Positions 45,945 through 55,270 are shown, counted from the first letter of the stretch. The stretch: DNA of 64,000 nt from Pseudideonella sakaiensis (GCF_001293525.1 NZ_BBYR01000002.1:62001-126000), one strand, 5' to 3'. Notes: generated by a model from the sequence alone, not told the origin. Translations and numbers: made by a program.

Positions 45945-48900
45945 ATGACCGCCACCCCCCGACCGGACCGCCCGCCCCCGACCCCGCAGCGCCGGCCCCG
46001 TGGCCGGGCGGCCGTGACGGCCGTGGCCGCGGCCGCCGCGCTGCTGTCGGCCGGCCCGCTGGCCGCGCAGATCGTCACCGACGGCAGCGTCGGCGCGGCC
46101 CGCACGCTGACCGGCCCGAACGTGCTGATCCCGCAGGCGCTGGGCCGGACTGTCGGCGACAACCTGTTCCACAGCTTCCTGCGCTTTCGCATCGGCAGCG
46201 GCGAGTCCGCCACCTTCCTCAGCGATGCCACGGTCCGCCATGTGATCGGCCGCGTCACCGGCGGCAGCCCGACCGAGATCCTCGGCACGCTGCGCCTGCT
46301 GTCCGACGGCGGCACGCCCAGCCTGACGCTGATCAACCCGGCCGGCGTGGTGTTCGGCGCCGGCGCGGCGATCGACGTGCCCGGGGCCTTCCGTGCCGCG
46401 ACGGCCGACTACGTGGCCTTTCCGGACGGGCGCTTCCACGCCGACCCGGCCCGCACGAGCAGCTTCTCCAGCGCCGCGCCCGAGGCCTTCGGCTTCCTCG
46501 GCAGCCAGCGCGCGCCGCTGGTGGTGCGCGACGGCGCGGTGCTGGTGACGCCGCGCGGCGAGGCGCTGGCGCTGGCCGGCGGGGACCTGCGGATCGACGG
46601 CGCGGTGGTCGGCTCCGGCGCCGGCAGCGTGCGCCTGGCCGCGGTCGGCGCGGAGGCGGCCGAGGTCGGCTTCACCGGCGCGCTGCCGTCGCTCGGCGGC
46701 TCGCTGCAGCTGCTGGGCGGGGCGAGCGTGCTGTCGTCCACCATCGGCGCGGCCGACGGGGCGCCGGTGTCGATCTCCGCCGGCAGCGTCCACCTGGGCG
46801 AGGCGTCCGGCATCTTCTCGGCCGTGCGCGACGGCGACAGCGGCCACGGCGGCGCGATCGAGCTGCAGGTGCGTGGCGCGCTGACGCTGGACGGCGGCGC
46901 CTCGCTCAGCAGCGAGACGCGCGGCGCCGGCACGGCCGGTGACCTGCGCGTCGCCGCCGGCAGCGCCACGCTGGACGACGGGGCCTACCTCTACAGCCGC
47001 AGCCTGCCGGGCGCCGCGGGGGGCAGCGGCCGGATCGCGGTGCAGGTCGCCGGCCGGCTGGCGCTCGCCGGCACCGCCAGCATCTCCACCGAGCTGGGCG
47101 GCGACGCCGCCGGCGGCGGCATCGCGCTGCGGGCCGGCGAGCTGGCGATGGCGGGGGCGGCCTACGTCGGCAGCTATGCGGGCGGGACCGGCTCGGATGG
47201 CGCGCTGACGATCGAGGTCGACGGCGCGGCGCGGCTGTCCACCGCCAGCGTCGAGAGCCGGACCACGGGCGGCGCCGACGCGGCGCCGGTGACGATCCGC
47301 GCCGGGCAGCTGCGCATCGACGGCGGCAGCTTCGTCGGCAGCGTGTCCGACCCCGGGGCGACCGGGCGGGCCGGCGCGCTGACGATCGAGGCGGCCGGCG
47401 CGGTCGAGCTCGCCTCGGGTGCGCGCCTGCTGTCGAGCACGGCCTCGGATGCGGATGCCTCCCAGGTCACGCTGCGCGCCGCGTCGCTGACGATGGACGA
47501 TGCGCGCATCACCAGCAACAGCGTCGGCAGCGGCCGCCGCGGCGCGGCCGGCGGGATCGGCATCGTGCTGGCCGGCGACCTGGCGATGGCGTCCGCCAGC
47601 AGCATCGAGAGCAGCACGCTGTCGGCCGGCGATGGCGGCGCGGTGCGCATCGAGGCCCGCGACGTGCGGCTGGACGGCGGCAGCACGGTGCAGAGCCGCG
47701 CCGCGGGCGGCAGCGGCGCGGCCGGCTCGATCGACCTGGTCGCGCGCGGCAGCGTCAGCCTGGCCGGCGCCTCCGGCCTGTCCACCGGGACCGCCGCCGA
47801 CGGCGCTGCCGGGCCGCTGCGCCTGCAGGCGGCCGCGCTGCGCCTCGACGGCGATTCGGTGATCGACAGCACCGCCAGCCTCGGCAGCCGCGGCCAGGGC
47901 GGCTCGATCGAGCTCGCGGTGGCGGGGGCAGTCGTGCTCGACGGCGGCTCGGCGGTGCGCGCGGTCACGGCCGGCGAGGGCGCGGCCGGGCAGATCCGCG
48001 TCGCCGCCGACAGCCTGCAGCTGCGCGGCCAGTCACGCCTGAACAGCATCAGCCTCAGCGAGACCGGCGCGCCCGCCGGCCAGATCGCGCTGCGCACCAC
48101 GGGCGACGTGCTGCTGACCGGCGCCAGCGCGATCGTCTCGGACGCGCTGGTCGGCCGCGCCGGCACCGTGACGATCGACGCACGCGACCTGAGCGTCGAC
48201 AGCGGCGGCATCGCGAGCCGCGGCGACAGCGGGCGCATCGCCATCGTCGCGCGCGATGTGCGCCTGGTGGGCAACGCCGCCGGCGAGGCGGGCCAGGTCT
48301 CGACCAGCACCTTCGGCGCCGGCAACGGCGGCTCGGTCGACGTGCAGGCGCGCTCGCTGTGGGTCGACGGGCCGGGGGCCGGCCTGCTCAGCCTGGCCTT
48401 CCCCGGCGCCACCGGGCAGGCCGGCAGCATCACGGTGCGCCTGAGCGAGGGCCTGACGGTGCGCGAGGGCGGCCTGTCCAGCAGCACCTCCGGGGCCGGC
48501 GCCGCGGGCTCGGTCACGGTCGAGGCCGCGCGCATCGTCGTCGAGGGGGCGCGCAGCGGCATCAGTGCGGCCGCGCTGGCCGGCTCCGGTGGGCAGGCCG
48601 GCAGCGTGCAGCTGCGGGCCGGCGAGTCGATCCGGCTCGACGACGGCGGCTTCGTCTCGATCTCCAATGCCGCCACCGTGGCCGATCCGCAGGCGCGCCA
48701 GCCGACGCTGCTGTCGCTGGCGGCACCGGTGGTGACGCTGGGCGCCGGGGCGGCGGTCAGCGCGGTCTCGACGGGCAACGTGGCCGCCAGCGACGTCGCC
48801 ATCGAGGCCGGGCAGCGGCTGCTGCTCGGCCGGGCCGGCGTCTCCACCGCGGCGGCCGAGGGCAACGGCGGCGACATCCGCATCGCCAGCGGCGGCAGCG

Positions 48901-49529
48901 TCGTGCTCGACCGGTCGCTGGTCGTCACCTCGGTGTTCGGCCCGCGCGGCGACGGCGGCGACATCGACCTGCAGGCCCGCACGCTGGTGCTGTCCTCCGG
49001 CTTCATCCAGGCCAACACCGCGGCCGCGCAGGCGCGCGGCGGCCAGGTGCGCATCGCCGCCGAGGGCCTGCTGGCCAGCGGGGGCACGCTGTTCGTCGGC
49101 GGCGACACGCCCTATGCGATCCGTCCCGACGTGTTCGGCTTCAACGTGATCCAGGCCGCCGCGCCGACCGGCGTCAGCGGCACGGTCGCGCTCGACACGC
49201 CGGTGCTGGACCTGGCCGGCAGCCTGCGCGAGCTCGGTGTCGAACGGCTCGACCCGGGCGGCCTCGGCCGCGGCCTCTGCCGCACCGGCGCCGGCAGCAG
49301 CTTCGCGCAGGCCGGCCGTGGCGGCCTGCCGGCCGGCGCACGCGCCTGGCAGCGCGTCGAGCCAGCAGCGGGCGAGGCGCGCGCGGTGGGCGCGGGCGCC
49401 GAAGGCCGGGCCGCCATGGCCGCGGACACGCTGCCGCGCGCCGGCCCGTCCGCGCAGCCGGACCCGGCGCCGGCGGCGGCCTGGCGCCTGGCCCGCGTCG
49501 CGCCGGCGACCGACGGAGGCTGTCGGTGA
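45945..49529 (+). CDS. Two-partner-secretion exoprotein (TpsA, filamentous haemagglutinin-like)
   Basis: A 1194-residue secreted protein. The signal peptide (about 1-43, ending PLAAQ) is followed by a TPS secretion domain (about 44-270) with LINPAGVVFGAG, a variant of the NPNGI motif. Most of the rest is a long beta-helix of imperfect 20-25-residue repeats rich in Gly, Ala, Ser and Asp. I can find only two Cys, at 1112 and 1193, both near the C-terminus. The segment CRTGAGSSFAQAGRGGLP recalls the end of cyanobacterial TPS proteins. A GTG at 45930 overlapping the CHAT stop is an alternative start. It would be exported by the TpsB encoded next and serve as a surface adhesin or remain anchored. 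Confidence 0.88.
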   Translation: MTATPRPDRPPPTPQRRPRGRAAVTAVAAAAALLSAGPLAAQIVTDGSVGAARTLTGPNVLIPQALGRTVGDNLFHSFLRFRIGSGESATFLSDATVRHVIGRVTGGSPTEILGTLRLLSDGGTPSLTLINPAGVVFGAGAAIDVPGAFRAATADYVAFPDGRFHADPARTSSFSSAAPEAFGFLGSQRAPLVVRDGAVLVTPRGEALALAGGDLRIDGAVVGSGAGSVRLAAVGAEAAEVGFTGALPSLGGSLQLLGGASVLSSTIGAADGAPVSISAGSVHLGEASGIFSAVRDGDSGHGGAIELQVRGALTLDGGASLSSETRGAGTAGDLRVAAGSATLDDGAYLYSRSLPGAAGGSGRIAVQVAGRLALAGTASISTELGGDAAGGGIALRAGELAMAGAAYVGSYAGGTGSDGALTIEVDGAARLSTASVESRTTGGADAAPVTIRAGQLRIDGGSFVGSVSDPGATGRAGALTIEAAGAVELASGARLLSSTASDADASQVTLRAASLTMDDARITSNSVGSGRRGAAGGIGIVLAGDLAMASASSIESSTLSAGDGGAVRIEARDVRLDGGSTVQSRAAGGSGAAGSIDLVARGSVSLAGASGLSTGTAADGAAGPLRLQAAALRLDGDSVIDSTASLGSRGQGGSIELAVAGAVVLDGGSAVRAVTAGEGAAGQIRVAADSLQLRGQSRLNSISLSETGAPAGQIALRTTGDVLLTGASAIVSDALVGRAGTVTIDARDLSVDSGGIASRGDSGRIAIVARDVRLVGNAAGEAGQVSTSTFGAGNGGSVDVQARSLWVDGPGAGLLSLAFPGATGQAGSITVRLSEGLTVREGGLSSSTSGAGAAGSVTVEAARIVVEGARSGISAAALAGSGGQAGSVQLRAGESIRLDDGGFVSISNAATVADPQARQPTLLSLAAPVVTLGAGAAVSAVSTGNVAASDVAIEAGQRLLLGRAGVSTAAAEGNGGDIRIASGGSVVLDRSLVVTSVFGPRGDGGDIDLQARTLVLSSGFIQANTAAAQARGGQVRIAAEGLLASGGTLFVGGDTPYAIRPDVFGFNVIQAAAPTGVSGTVALDTPVLDLAGSLRELGVERLDPGGLGRGLCRTGAGSSFAQAGRGGLPAGARAWQRVEPAAGEARAVGAGAEGRAAMAADTLPRAGPSAQPDPAPAAAWRLARVAPATDGGCR

Positions 49530-51319
49530 GCCCGCCGGTCCGCGTGCCGGGCCGGGGCCCGCGTGCGACGCCCACGACGGGCCGGACGACACGCCCGCTC
49601 CGGCGCGGCGCGGCCTGGCGCGTCGCGCGCCTGGCGCTGGTCGCGCTGGCGGCCGCCGGAGCGGCCTGGCCGCTGCAGGCGGCCGATGCGCCCGTGTCGC
49701 CCGGCAGCGGCCCGGCGCCGCTGCCGCGGCCGGCCCCCGCGCCCGCGCTGCCGTCCGGCGCCTTCACGCTGCCGCCGCTGCCCGCCGAGCCGGCGGCCGC
49801 GGCCGGGGCCGTGCCGGCGCCCGGCGCGTGGCGCTTCGTGCTGCGCGAACTGGTGTTCCGCGGCCACACCGTGCTCGACACCGCCACGCTGGACGGCCTG
49901 GCCGCGCCCGAGCGCGGCCAGCCGGTCGGGCCGGCGGAGCTGGAGGCGCTGCGCCTGCGGCTGACGCGCGCCTACGTCGACCGCGGCTACGTGAACTCCG
50001 GCCTGCGCCTGGCCGAGGTGGCGCCGGATGCGGGGCGGGTGGTGTTCGACGTGGTCGAAGGCCGGCTGGCGGCGCTGCGGCTGCGCGGGCTGGACGGCCT
50101 GCGCGAGGGCTACGTGCGTGCCGCGCTGCTGCGCGACGACGACGGGCCGCTGAACGTCGACCGGCTGCGCGAGCGCTTCCAGCGCCTGCTCGACGACCCG
50201 CTGTTCGCGCACCTGAACGCGCGCCTGCTGCCGGGCCGCGTGCCCGGCGAGGCGGTGCTGGAGGTGGAGGTCGAGCGCGCACGGCCCTGGGGCCTGAGCG
50301 TGTTCGCGAACAACCACCGCCCGGTGTCGATCGGCGCGGCCTCGATGGGCCTGGCCGGCTGGCTGCGCAACCTCAGCGGCCACGGCGACACGCTCGAGGC
50401 CACGCTGCAGGCGCCCACCGACGGCCGCGGCGACCTGCGCGGCAGCCTGGCCTGGCGGCTGCCGCTCGGCTCGTCGCGGACCCAGCTCAGCCTGTCCGCC
50501 GACGAGGGCCAGTCCTCGGTGGTGGAGGAGTCGGTGCGGGCCCTGGACATCGAGAGCCGGCTCGCGAGCCGCGAGATCGGGCTGTCGCACACGCCCTGGG
50601 AGACGCTGAGCCAGCGCCTGAGCCTCGGCGTGCAGGGCGCGTGGCGCGAGAACCGCAGCTGGCTGCTCGGCCAGCCCTTCTCCTTCAACCCCGGCGAGCC
50701 GGACGGGGTCCTGAAGGAGCGGCTGGGCCGCTTCTGGCAGGAGTACAGCTGGCGCACCGAGCAGCAGGTGCTGGCGCTGCGCTCGACCTTCGTGTGGGGC
50801 CGCAACAACCTGCAGCGCATCGACGGCCTGCCGCTGGCCGACCCGCCGCCGGACCGCTTCCGGCTCTGGGTCGGCCAGCTGCAGTTCGCCCACCGCTGGC
50901 GCGACGACGGTCCGCAGCTGGTGGCACGTGCCACGGTGCAGCGCAGCCCGGACCGGCTGCTGGCGCTGGACGGCCTGTCGATCGGCGGCGTGCAGACGGT
51001 GCGCGGCTACCGCGAGAACCAGCTCGTGCGCGACCAGGGCGAGGTGCTGAACCTCGAGCTGGAATGGCCGCTGCGGCGCGGCGGCCCCGAGGACCTGCAG
51101 CTCACCCTGGTGCCCTTCTTCGACCATGGCCGCGGCCGCAACCACGGCGAGCCGGCGACCACGCTGCAGTCGGCCGGGCTGGCGCTGCGCGCCGGCTGGC
51201 GCGGCTGGGCGCTGGAGCTGGTGGCGGCGCACCGCATCGACCCGCCGCCGCAGGCCGAGGGGCTGGGCAGCAACCTGCAGGACCGCGGCATCCACGTGCA
51301 GCTCTCGTACCGCTTCTGA
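49526..51319 (+). CDS. TpsB outer-membrane transporter (ShlB/FhaC family)
   Basis: A 597-residue Omp85-superfamily protein. After a signal peptide (ending near WPLQAA) and a Pro-rich spacer come POTRA domains (about 105-260; FRGHTVLD, then VVFDVVEGRLAALRLRG seen in part). A 16-strand barrel follows, with the L6 motif VRGY at 492-495 and a final Phe that suits BAM recognition. It forms the pore for the upstream TpsA. GTG at 49526 overlaps the TpsA stop and has GGAGG 6 bases upstream, fixing the start. Confidence 0.92.
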   Translation: MSPPVRVPGRGPRATPTTGRTTRPLRRGAAWRVARLALVALAAAGAAWPLQAADAPVSPGSGPAPLPRPAPAPALPSGAFTLPPLPAEPAAAAGAVPAPGAWRFVLRELVFRGHTVLDTATLDGLAAPERGQPVGPAELEALRLRLTRAYVDRGYVNSGLRLAEVAPDAGRVVFDVVEGRLAALRLRGLDGLREGYVRAALLRDDDGPLNVDRLRERFQRLLDDPLFAHLNARLLPGRVPGEAVLEVEVERARPWGLSVFANNHRPVSIGAASMGLAGWLRNLSGHGDTLEATLQAPTDGRGDLRGSLAWRLPLGSSRTQLSLSADEGQSSVVEESVRALDIESRLASREIGLSHTPWETLSQRLSLGVQGAWRENRSWLLGQPFSFNPGEPDGVLKERLGRFWQEYSWRTEQQVLALRSTFVWGRNNLQRIDGLPLADPPPDRFRLWVGQLQFAHRWRDDGPQLVARATVQRSPDRLLALDGLSIGGVQTVRGYRENQLVRDQGEVLNLELEWPLRRGGPEDLQLTLVPFFDHGRGRNHGEPATTLQSAGLALRAGWRGWALELVAAHRIDPPPQAEGLGSNLQDRGIHVQLSYRF

Positions 51320-51353
51320 GGGCCCCCAGGGCCGGGCGGGTCTCCCGGGCGCG

Positions 51354-54300
51354 TCAGCCGCGGCGGATGTGCGCGGTCGCCGCGTCGGCCGGCAGCGCCT
51401 TCGCGAACAGCCAGCCCTGGCCGGTGTGCACGCCCAGCGCCTGCAGCGTCTGCGCCTGCGCCTCCTCCTCGACGCCCTCGGCCAGCACCTGCTTGTCCAG
51501 CGCGGCCCCCAGGCCGACGATGGTGCGCACGATCTCCTGCGCCTCGCGGCCGGCGCCCAGCCGGATCACGAAGGAGCGGTCGATCTTCAGCGTGTCGAAG
51601 GGGAAGCGGTGCAGGTAGGCGAGCGAGGAATAGCCGGTGCCGAAGTCGTCGATGGAGATCTTGAAGCCCATGTCGGCGAGCCGGTTCAGCACCTTGGCCG
51701 TGCGCTGCGGGTTCTCCATCGCCATGCTCTCGGTCACCTCGAGCTTGTAGCGCTTCGGCGCGACCGGGCCGAGCAGCTCGAGCACGCGGCGGGCGTCGGC
51801 CTCCAGGTCGGTCTCGGTGAACTGGCGGCCCGACAGGTTGACGGCCACCTCGCCGGTGAAGCCGATCGCGTCCCAGGCCACCAGCTGGCGCGCCGCCTCG
51901 AACAGGGTCCACTGGCCGATCGCATTGATCTGGCCGGTCTGCTCGGCGTGCGGGATGAAGTCGCCGGGCATCACCATGCCGCGCTCCGGGTGCTTCCAGC
52001 GGATCAGCGCCTCGAAGCCGATCAGCGCCCGGTCCGACAGGCGCACGAAGGGCTGGTAGTGCAGCTGGAACTGGTCGCCCGCGGCGAGCGCGCGGTCGAT
52101 GTGCTCGTTCAGCCAGCGGCGCGTGGTCTGCTGCGCCTGCTCGGCCGGGTCGAAGCTGCGCAGGCGGCCGCGGTGGCCGGCGCGCTTGGCCTGCGACATC
52201 GCGAGGTCGGCGCCGTTCATCAGCTCGTCGACGCCGTCCAGGCCGTGCTCGGTGTGAGCGACGGCCGCCGTCACGCTCAGGCCGCCGGCGTCCGCCGGGT
52301 GCGCGGCCTCGCCGGCCGGCGCCAGCGCGGCCAGCGGCGCGGCGAGGGCCGCCTGGGCGTCGTGCGCCAGCGCGACCAGCGCGTCCAGCGGGCCCGGCGC
52401 GGCGACGGCGAACTGGTCGGCCCCGACGCGCGCCACCAGGGCGCCGCCCGGTCGCGCGTCGCTCAGCGCGCGCAGCCGCGCCGCCACCTCGACCAGCACC
52501 TGGTTGCCGCTGACGTGGCCGTGCACCTCGTTGATCTGGCGGAAGCCGTCGATGTCCAGCAACACCAGGCCGAGCGGGCCGGCCGGCTGGCCCGCCGCCT
52601 GCGGCCGCAGCCACTGGCCGAGGCGGTCGGCGAACAGCTCGCGGTTCGCGAGGCCCGTCAGCCGGTCGTGGATGGCGTCGAACACCACCTGCTGCTCCAG
52701 CCGCTTCGGCTCGGTGATGTCGGTCAGCGAGCCGGCCATGCGCACCGCGCGCCCGTGCTCGCGCACCGCGACGCCGCGCACCAGGGTCCAGCGGTCCTCG
52801 CCGGCGCGGCGGTGCTGCAGCTCCAGGTGCAGCTGCTGCGTGCGGCCGTCGAGGTGGGCCGCGATCTCCTCGCGCAGGCGGGCGGCCTGGGCCGGGGCCA
52901 GGCCCTCGAGCCACGCGGCGATCGGGTCGCCGGCGTCCGCGCCGCCGTCGGGCACGGCCTCGGGCAGGCCCATCATCTGGCGTGCACGCGGCGACAGGTA
53001 GGTGCTGCCGGCCTCCAGGTCCCAGTCCCACAGCCCGTCGTTGGCGCCGCGCGCGGCCAGCGCGAAACGCTGCTCGCTGGCGCGCAGGCGGCGCTCCGCG
53101 GCGCGCCGCTCGCGCTCGTAGAGCACGCTGCGCCAGGCCATCGCCAGGCCGGCCGCGAGCAGCAGCGCCAGCACCGGGAACAGCGGCGAGACCATCTGCA
53201 GCCGCTGCTCGAACAGCCACTGCGAAACGCCGAAGCAGGCCAGGCCGAGCAGCGCGGCGGCGCCCAGCACCCAGGCCGGCGGCGCCACCGCGAGCCCCAG
53301 CGCCACACCGACCGGCAGCACCAGCATCGCCGCGGACTCGGCGGTGGCGGCCCAGGCCGGGCGCTCGAGCCAGTGCCGCGCCATCAGGTTGTCGATCACG
53401 GTGGCCAGGCGCTCGGTGCCGGGCAGGCCGACGTCGAAGGGCGAGCGGTAGCGGTCGCCGGAGCCCAGCGCGTCGCTGCCGATCAGCACGATCGCGCCGC
53501 GGAAGCGGTCGGCCGGCAGGCGGCCGGCGACGTGGTCGGCCAGCGAGTACAGCGGGATGGTGCCGCGCGGGCCGAGGTAGTTGACCCAGAGCTGCGAGGT
53601 CAGGTCCAGCGGCACGCGGCGCGTGCCGATCGTCAGCGACTCGCCGAGCGAGACCTCCATCTCGGCCGGCGCCACGCCGGTGGCCAGCGCGGTGAGCGTG
53701 GCGGCCAGGCTGGGGTAGATCTCGTCGTCGAACTTCACCGCCGGCAGGTCGTGGCGCAGCGTGCCGTCCAGCCGCTGCTGCACGCTGACGTGGCCGAGGC
53801 CGCGCGCCGCTTCCAGCAGCGGGCCGATCGGCGCCAGCATCATCCCGGGCTTCAGCGCCATCAGCGCGGCGCGCTCCTCGTGGCGGTAGCGGTGGAAGGC
53901 GCTGTCCAGGATGGGCTCCGGGACGCCGGCGGCGGCGGCCGTGCCCGTCGGGCCGGTCGCAGCGATCGGCGCAGCGCGCGCCACCGATGCGGCGGAAGCC
54001 GCGGACGCGGCGGGCGCGGCCGCCTGTCCGCGCGACAGGCTCTGGTCGGGCAGCGCATAGGGGATCACGACGTTGCCGGCGCGCCGGATCGCGTCGGCCA
54101 GCCGCTGGTCGACCGCGGGTTCGGTCGCCTCGGTCAGCAGGATGTCGACCGCGATCCACGCGGCGCCCTCGGTGGCCAGCCGGTCGATCGTGTCGGCGAG
54201 GGTGGTGCGCGGGATGCCGCTGCCCAGTTCCATCGCCGAGCGCTCGTCGTGCATCAGCATCCGCACCGGCACCGGCGAGGCCGGCGCCTGCGGCCCGCGC

Positions 54301-54470
54301 CGGTGCAGCTGCCAGTCGAGCACCAGCCCGTCGAGGTTGCTCAGCAGCGGCACCTTGCTGCGCTGGCTCCACGCGAAGGCGGTCAGCGCGAAGGCGAGCA
54401 GGCCGATCAGCGCGAAGACCAGCGCGCGGGCCGCAGTCGGTCGGCCGGTCGGGCGGGCGGCGCGGCCCAT
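51354..54470 (-). CDS. CHASE2-PAS-GGDEF-EAL membrane sensor with degenerate GGDEF
   Basis: A 1038-residue inner-membrane protein. A first helix (about 15-35) leads to an extracytoplasmic CHASE2 domain (about 45-330, ending DRYRSPFDVGLPG). Two or three helices (about 345-435), PAS (460-590), GGDEF-like (600-760) and EAL (780-1035) follow. The GGDEF signature is GADQF at 683-687, so cyclase activity is unlikely. EAL residues (EALIRW, EVTESM, DDFGTGYSS, KIDRSFV) are intact, predicting phosphodiesterase activity. It lies 52 bp after the FecR-domain gene, and the pair may be one operon. It converges with tpsB over only 34 bp. Confidence 0.9.
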   Translation of the reverse strand: MGRAARPTGRPTAARALVFALIGLLAFALTAFAWSQRSKVPLLSNLDGLVLDWQLHRRGPQAPASPVPVRMLMHDERSAMELGSGIPRTTLADTIDRLATEGAAWIAVDILLTEATEPAVDQRLADAIRRAGNVVIPYALPDQSLSRGQAAAPAASAASAASVARAAPIAATGPTGTAAAAGVPEPILDSAFHRYRHEERAALMALKPGMMLAPIGPLLEAARGLGHVSVQQRLDGTLRHDLPAVKFDDEIYPSLAATLTALATGVAPAEMEVSLGESLTIGTRRVPLDLTSQLWVNYLGPRGTIPLYSLADHVAGRLPADRFRGAIVLIGSDALGSGDRYRSPFDVGLPGTERLATVIDNLMARHWLERPAWAATAESAAMLVLPVGVALGLAVAPPAWVLGAAALLGLACFGVSQWLFEQRLQMVSPLFPVLALLLAAGLAMAWRSVLYERERRAAERRLRASEQRFALAARGANDGLWDWDLEAGSTYLSPRARQMMGLPEAVPDGGADAGDPIAAWLEGLAPAQAARLREEIAAHLDGRTQQLHLELQHRRAGEDRWTLVRGVAVREHGRAVRMAGSLTDITEPKRLEQQVVFDAIHDRLTGLANRELFADRLGQWLRPQAAGQPAGPLGLVLLDIDGFRQINEVHGHVSGNQVLVEVAARLRALSDARPGGALVARVGADQFAVAAPGPLDALVALAHDAQAALAAPLAALAPAGEAAHPADAGGLSVTAAVAHTEHGLDGVDELMNGADLAMSQAKRAGHRGRLRSFDPAEQAQQTTRRWLNEHIDRALAAGDQFQLHYQPFVRLSDRALIGFEALIRWKHPERGMVMPGDFIPHAEQTGQINAIGQWTLFEAARQLVAWDAIGFTGEVAVNLSGRQFTETDLEADARRVLELLGPVAPKRYKLEVTESMAMENPQRTAKVLNRLADMGFKISIDDFGTGYSSLAYLHRFPFDTLKIDRSFVIRLGAGREAQEIVRTIVGLGAALDKQVLAEGVEEEAQAQTLQALGVHTGQGWLFAKALPADAATAHIRRG

Positions 54471-54522
54471 GCCGGGCGGGGCGGTGTCGGGGCGGGGAGG
54501 CGGGCGGGGCGCGGGCCGGCCG

Positions 54523-55206
54523 TCAGAGCGCGAGCCGTTCAGAGGCCGCGCGCAGGCGCTCCGGCGTCCACGGCCGCGAGCCGCTGCACTCGCCCTCGGC
54601 GTTGCAGTTGGTGCCGGCGTTGGCGCGGTCCAGCGTCACCGGCGCCGGCGGCCGCATGTCGATCGCCATCTCCTGCGAGCCGGCGCCGCGCAGCCGCGCG
54701 CGGCGGCGCTCGCTCGCCTCCTGCGCGGTCTCGACGACCACCGCGCCGGTCTGCACCGACACGTCGGTGCTCTGGTCGGGCCGGACCTCGACCAGGTACT
54801 GCGTGCCGCGCACCGCGGTGACGACGCTGGAGGTGCGCACCGTCCAGGAGCCGGCGCCCGAGGGGGCCACGGTCTGGCTGATGAGGCCCACGTCCAGCAC
54901 GAAGCCGGCCTGCCGCGGCTTGCCGCCGGCCGCCGGCTTGAAGCGCTCGATGCGCAGCGTCGAGCCGTCGCCGATCACCATCACCGAGCCGTCGACGAAG
55001 CGCAGCTTGACGCGCCCCGGGTTCATCGAGCGCACCACCTGCCCCTCGTCGAGCGCGCTGCCGACGGCCAGGGCCTGGGTCTTGCCGTCGGCGACCACGA
55101 CGGCCTCGCCCTTCAGCGCGACCACCTCGGCGATCGGCGCGGCGCCGGCGGCGGCCGAGAGCACCAGGCCGGTGCAGGCGAGGGCGTGGCGTATCCAGGT
55201 CGACAT
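54523..55206 (-). CDS. Periplasmic FecR-domain protein
   Basis: A 227-residue protein with a signal peptide (about 1-24, ending AGAAP) and a FecR domain (about 30-170; VRFVDGS- and VVTAVRGTQYLVEV-like strands). Unlike classical FecR anti-sigma factors it has no cytoplasmic N-terminus and no FecI gene beside it. It resembles the stand-alone FecR proteins found with CHASE2 sensors. ATG at 55206 has GGAGG 7 bases upstream. Directly downstream is the CHASE2 gene. It may sense or bind cell-wall or exported ligand and report to CHASE2, by inference from the pairing. Confidence 0.85.
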   Translation of the reverse strand: MSTWIRHALACTGLVLSAAAGAAPIAEVVALKGEAVVVADGKTQALAVGSALDEGQVVRSMNPGRVKLRFVDGSVMVIGDGSTLRIERFKPAAGGKPRQAGFVLDVGLISQTVAPSGAGSWTVRTSSVVTAVRGTQYLVEVRPDQSTDVSVQTGAVVVETAQEASERRRARLRGAGSQEMAIDMRPPAPVTLDRANAGTNCNAEGECSGSRPWTPERLRAASERLAL

Positions 55207-55258
55207 GGGAACCTCCGTCGGGGCGGGGGGCAGCACGTGGATTCGCAGCCGCCGCTCA

Positions 55259-55270
55259 CCGTTGCAACGG
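55259..55270. promoter_or_regulatory. 12-bp perfect palindrome upstream of the fecR-like gene
   Basis: CCGTTGCAACGG is a perfect palindrome 53-64 bp before the start codon. On the minus strand it follows a TAAGAT that could be a -10 box. This is the only visible candidate operator for the FecR-CHASE2 pair, in a 203-bp gap that holds no gene. Confidence 0.4.

Noticed and set aside
45945-49529. Possible tandem DNA repeats or CRISPR-like array in the TpsA gene.
   Set aside because: The repeats are imperfect protein repeats of a beta-helix; no constant DNA repeat and spacer pattern. No CRISPR array was seen anywhere in the window.
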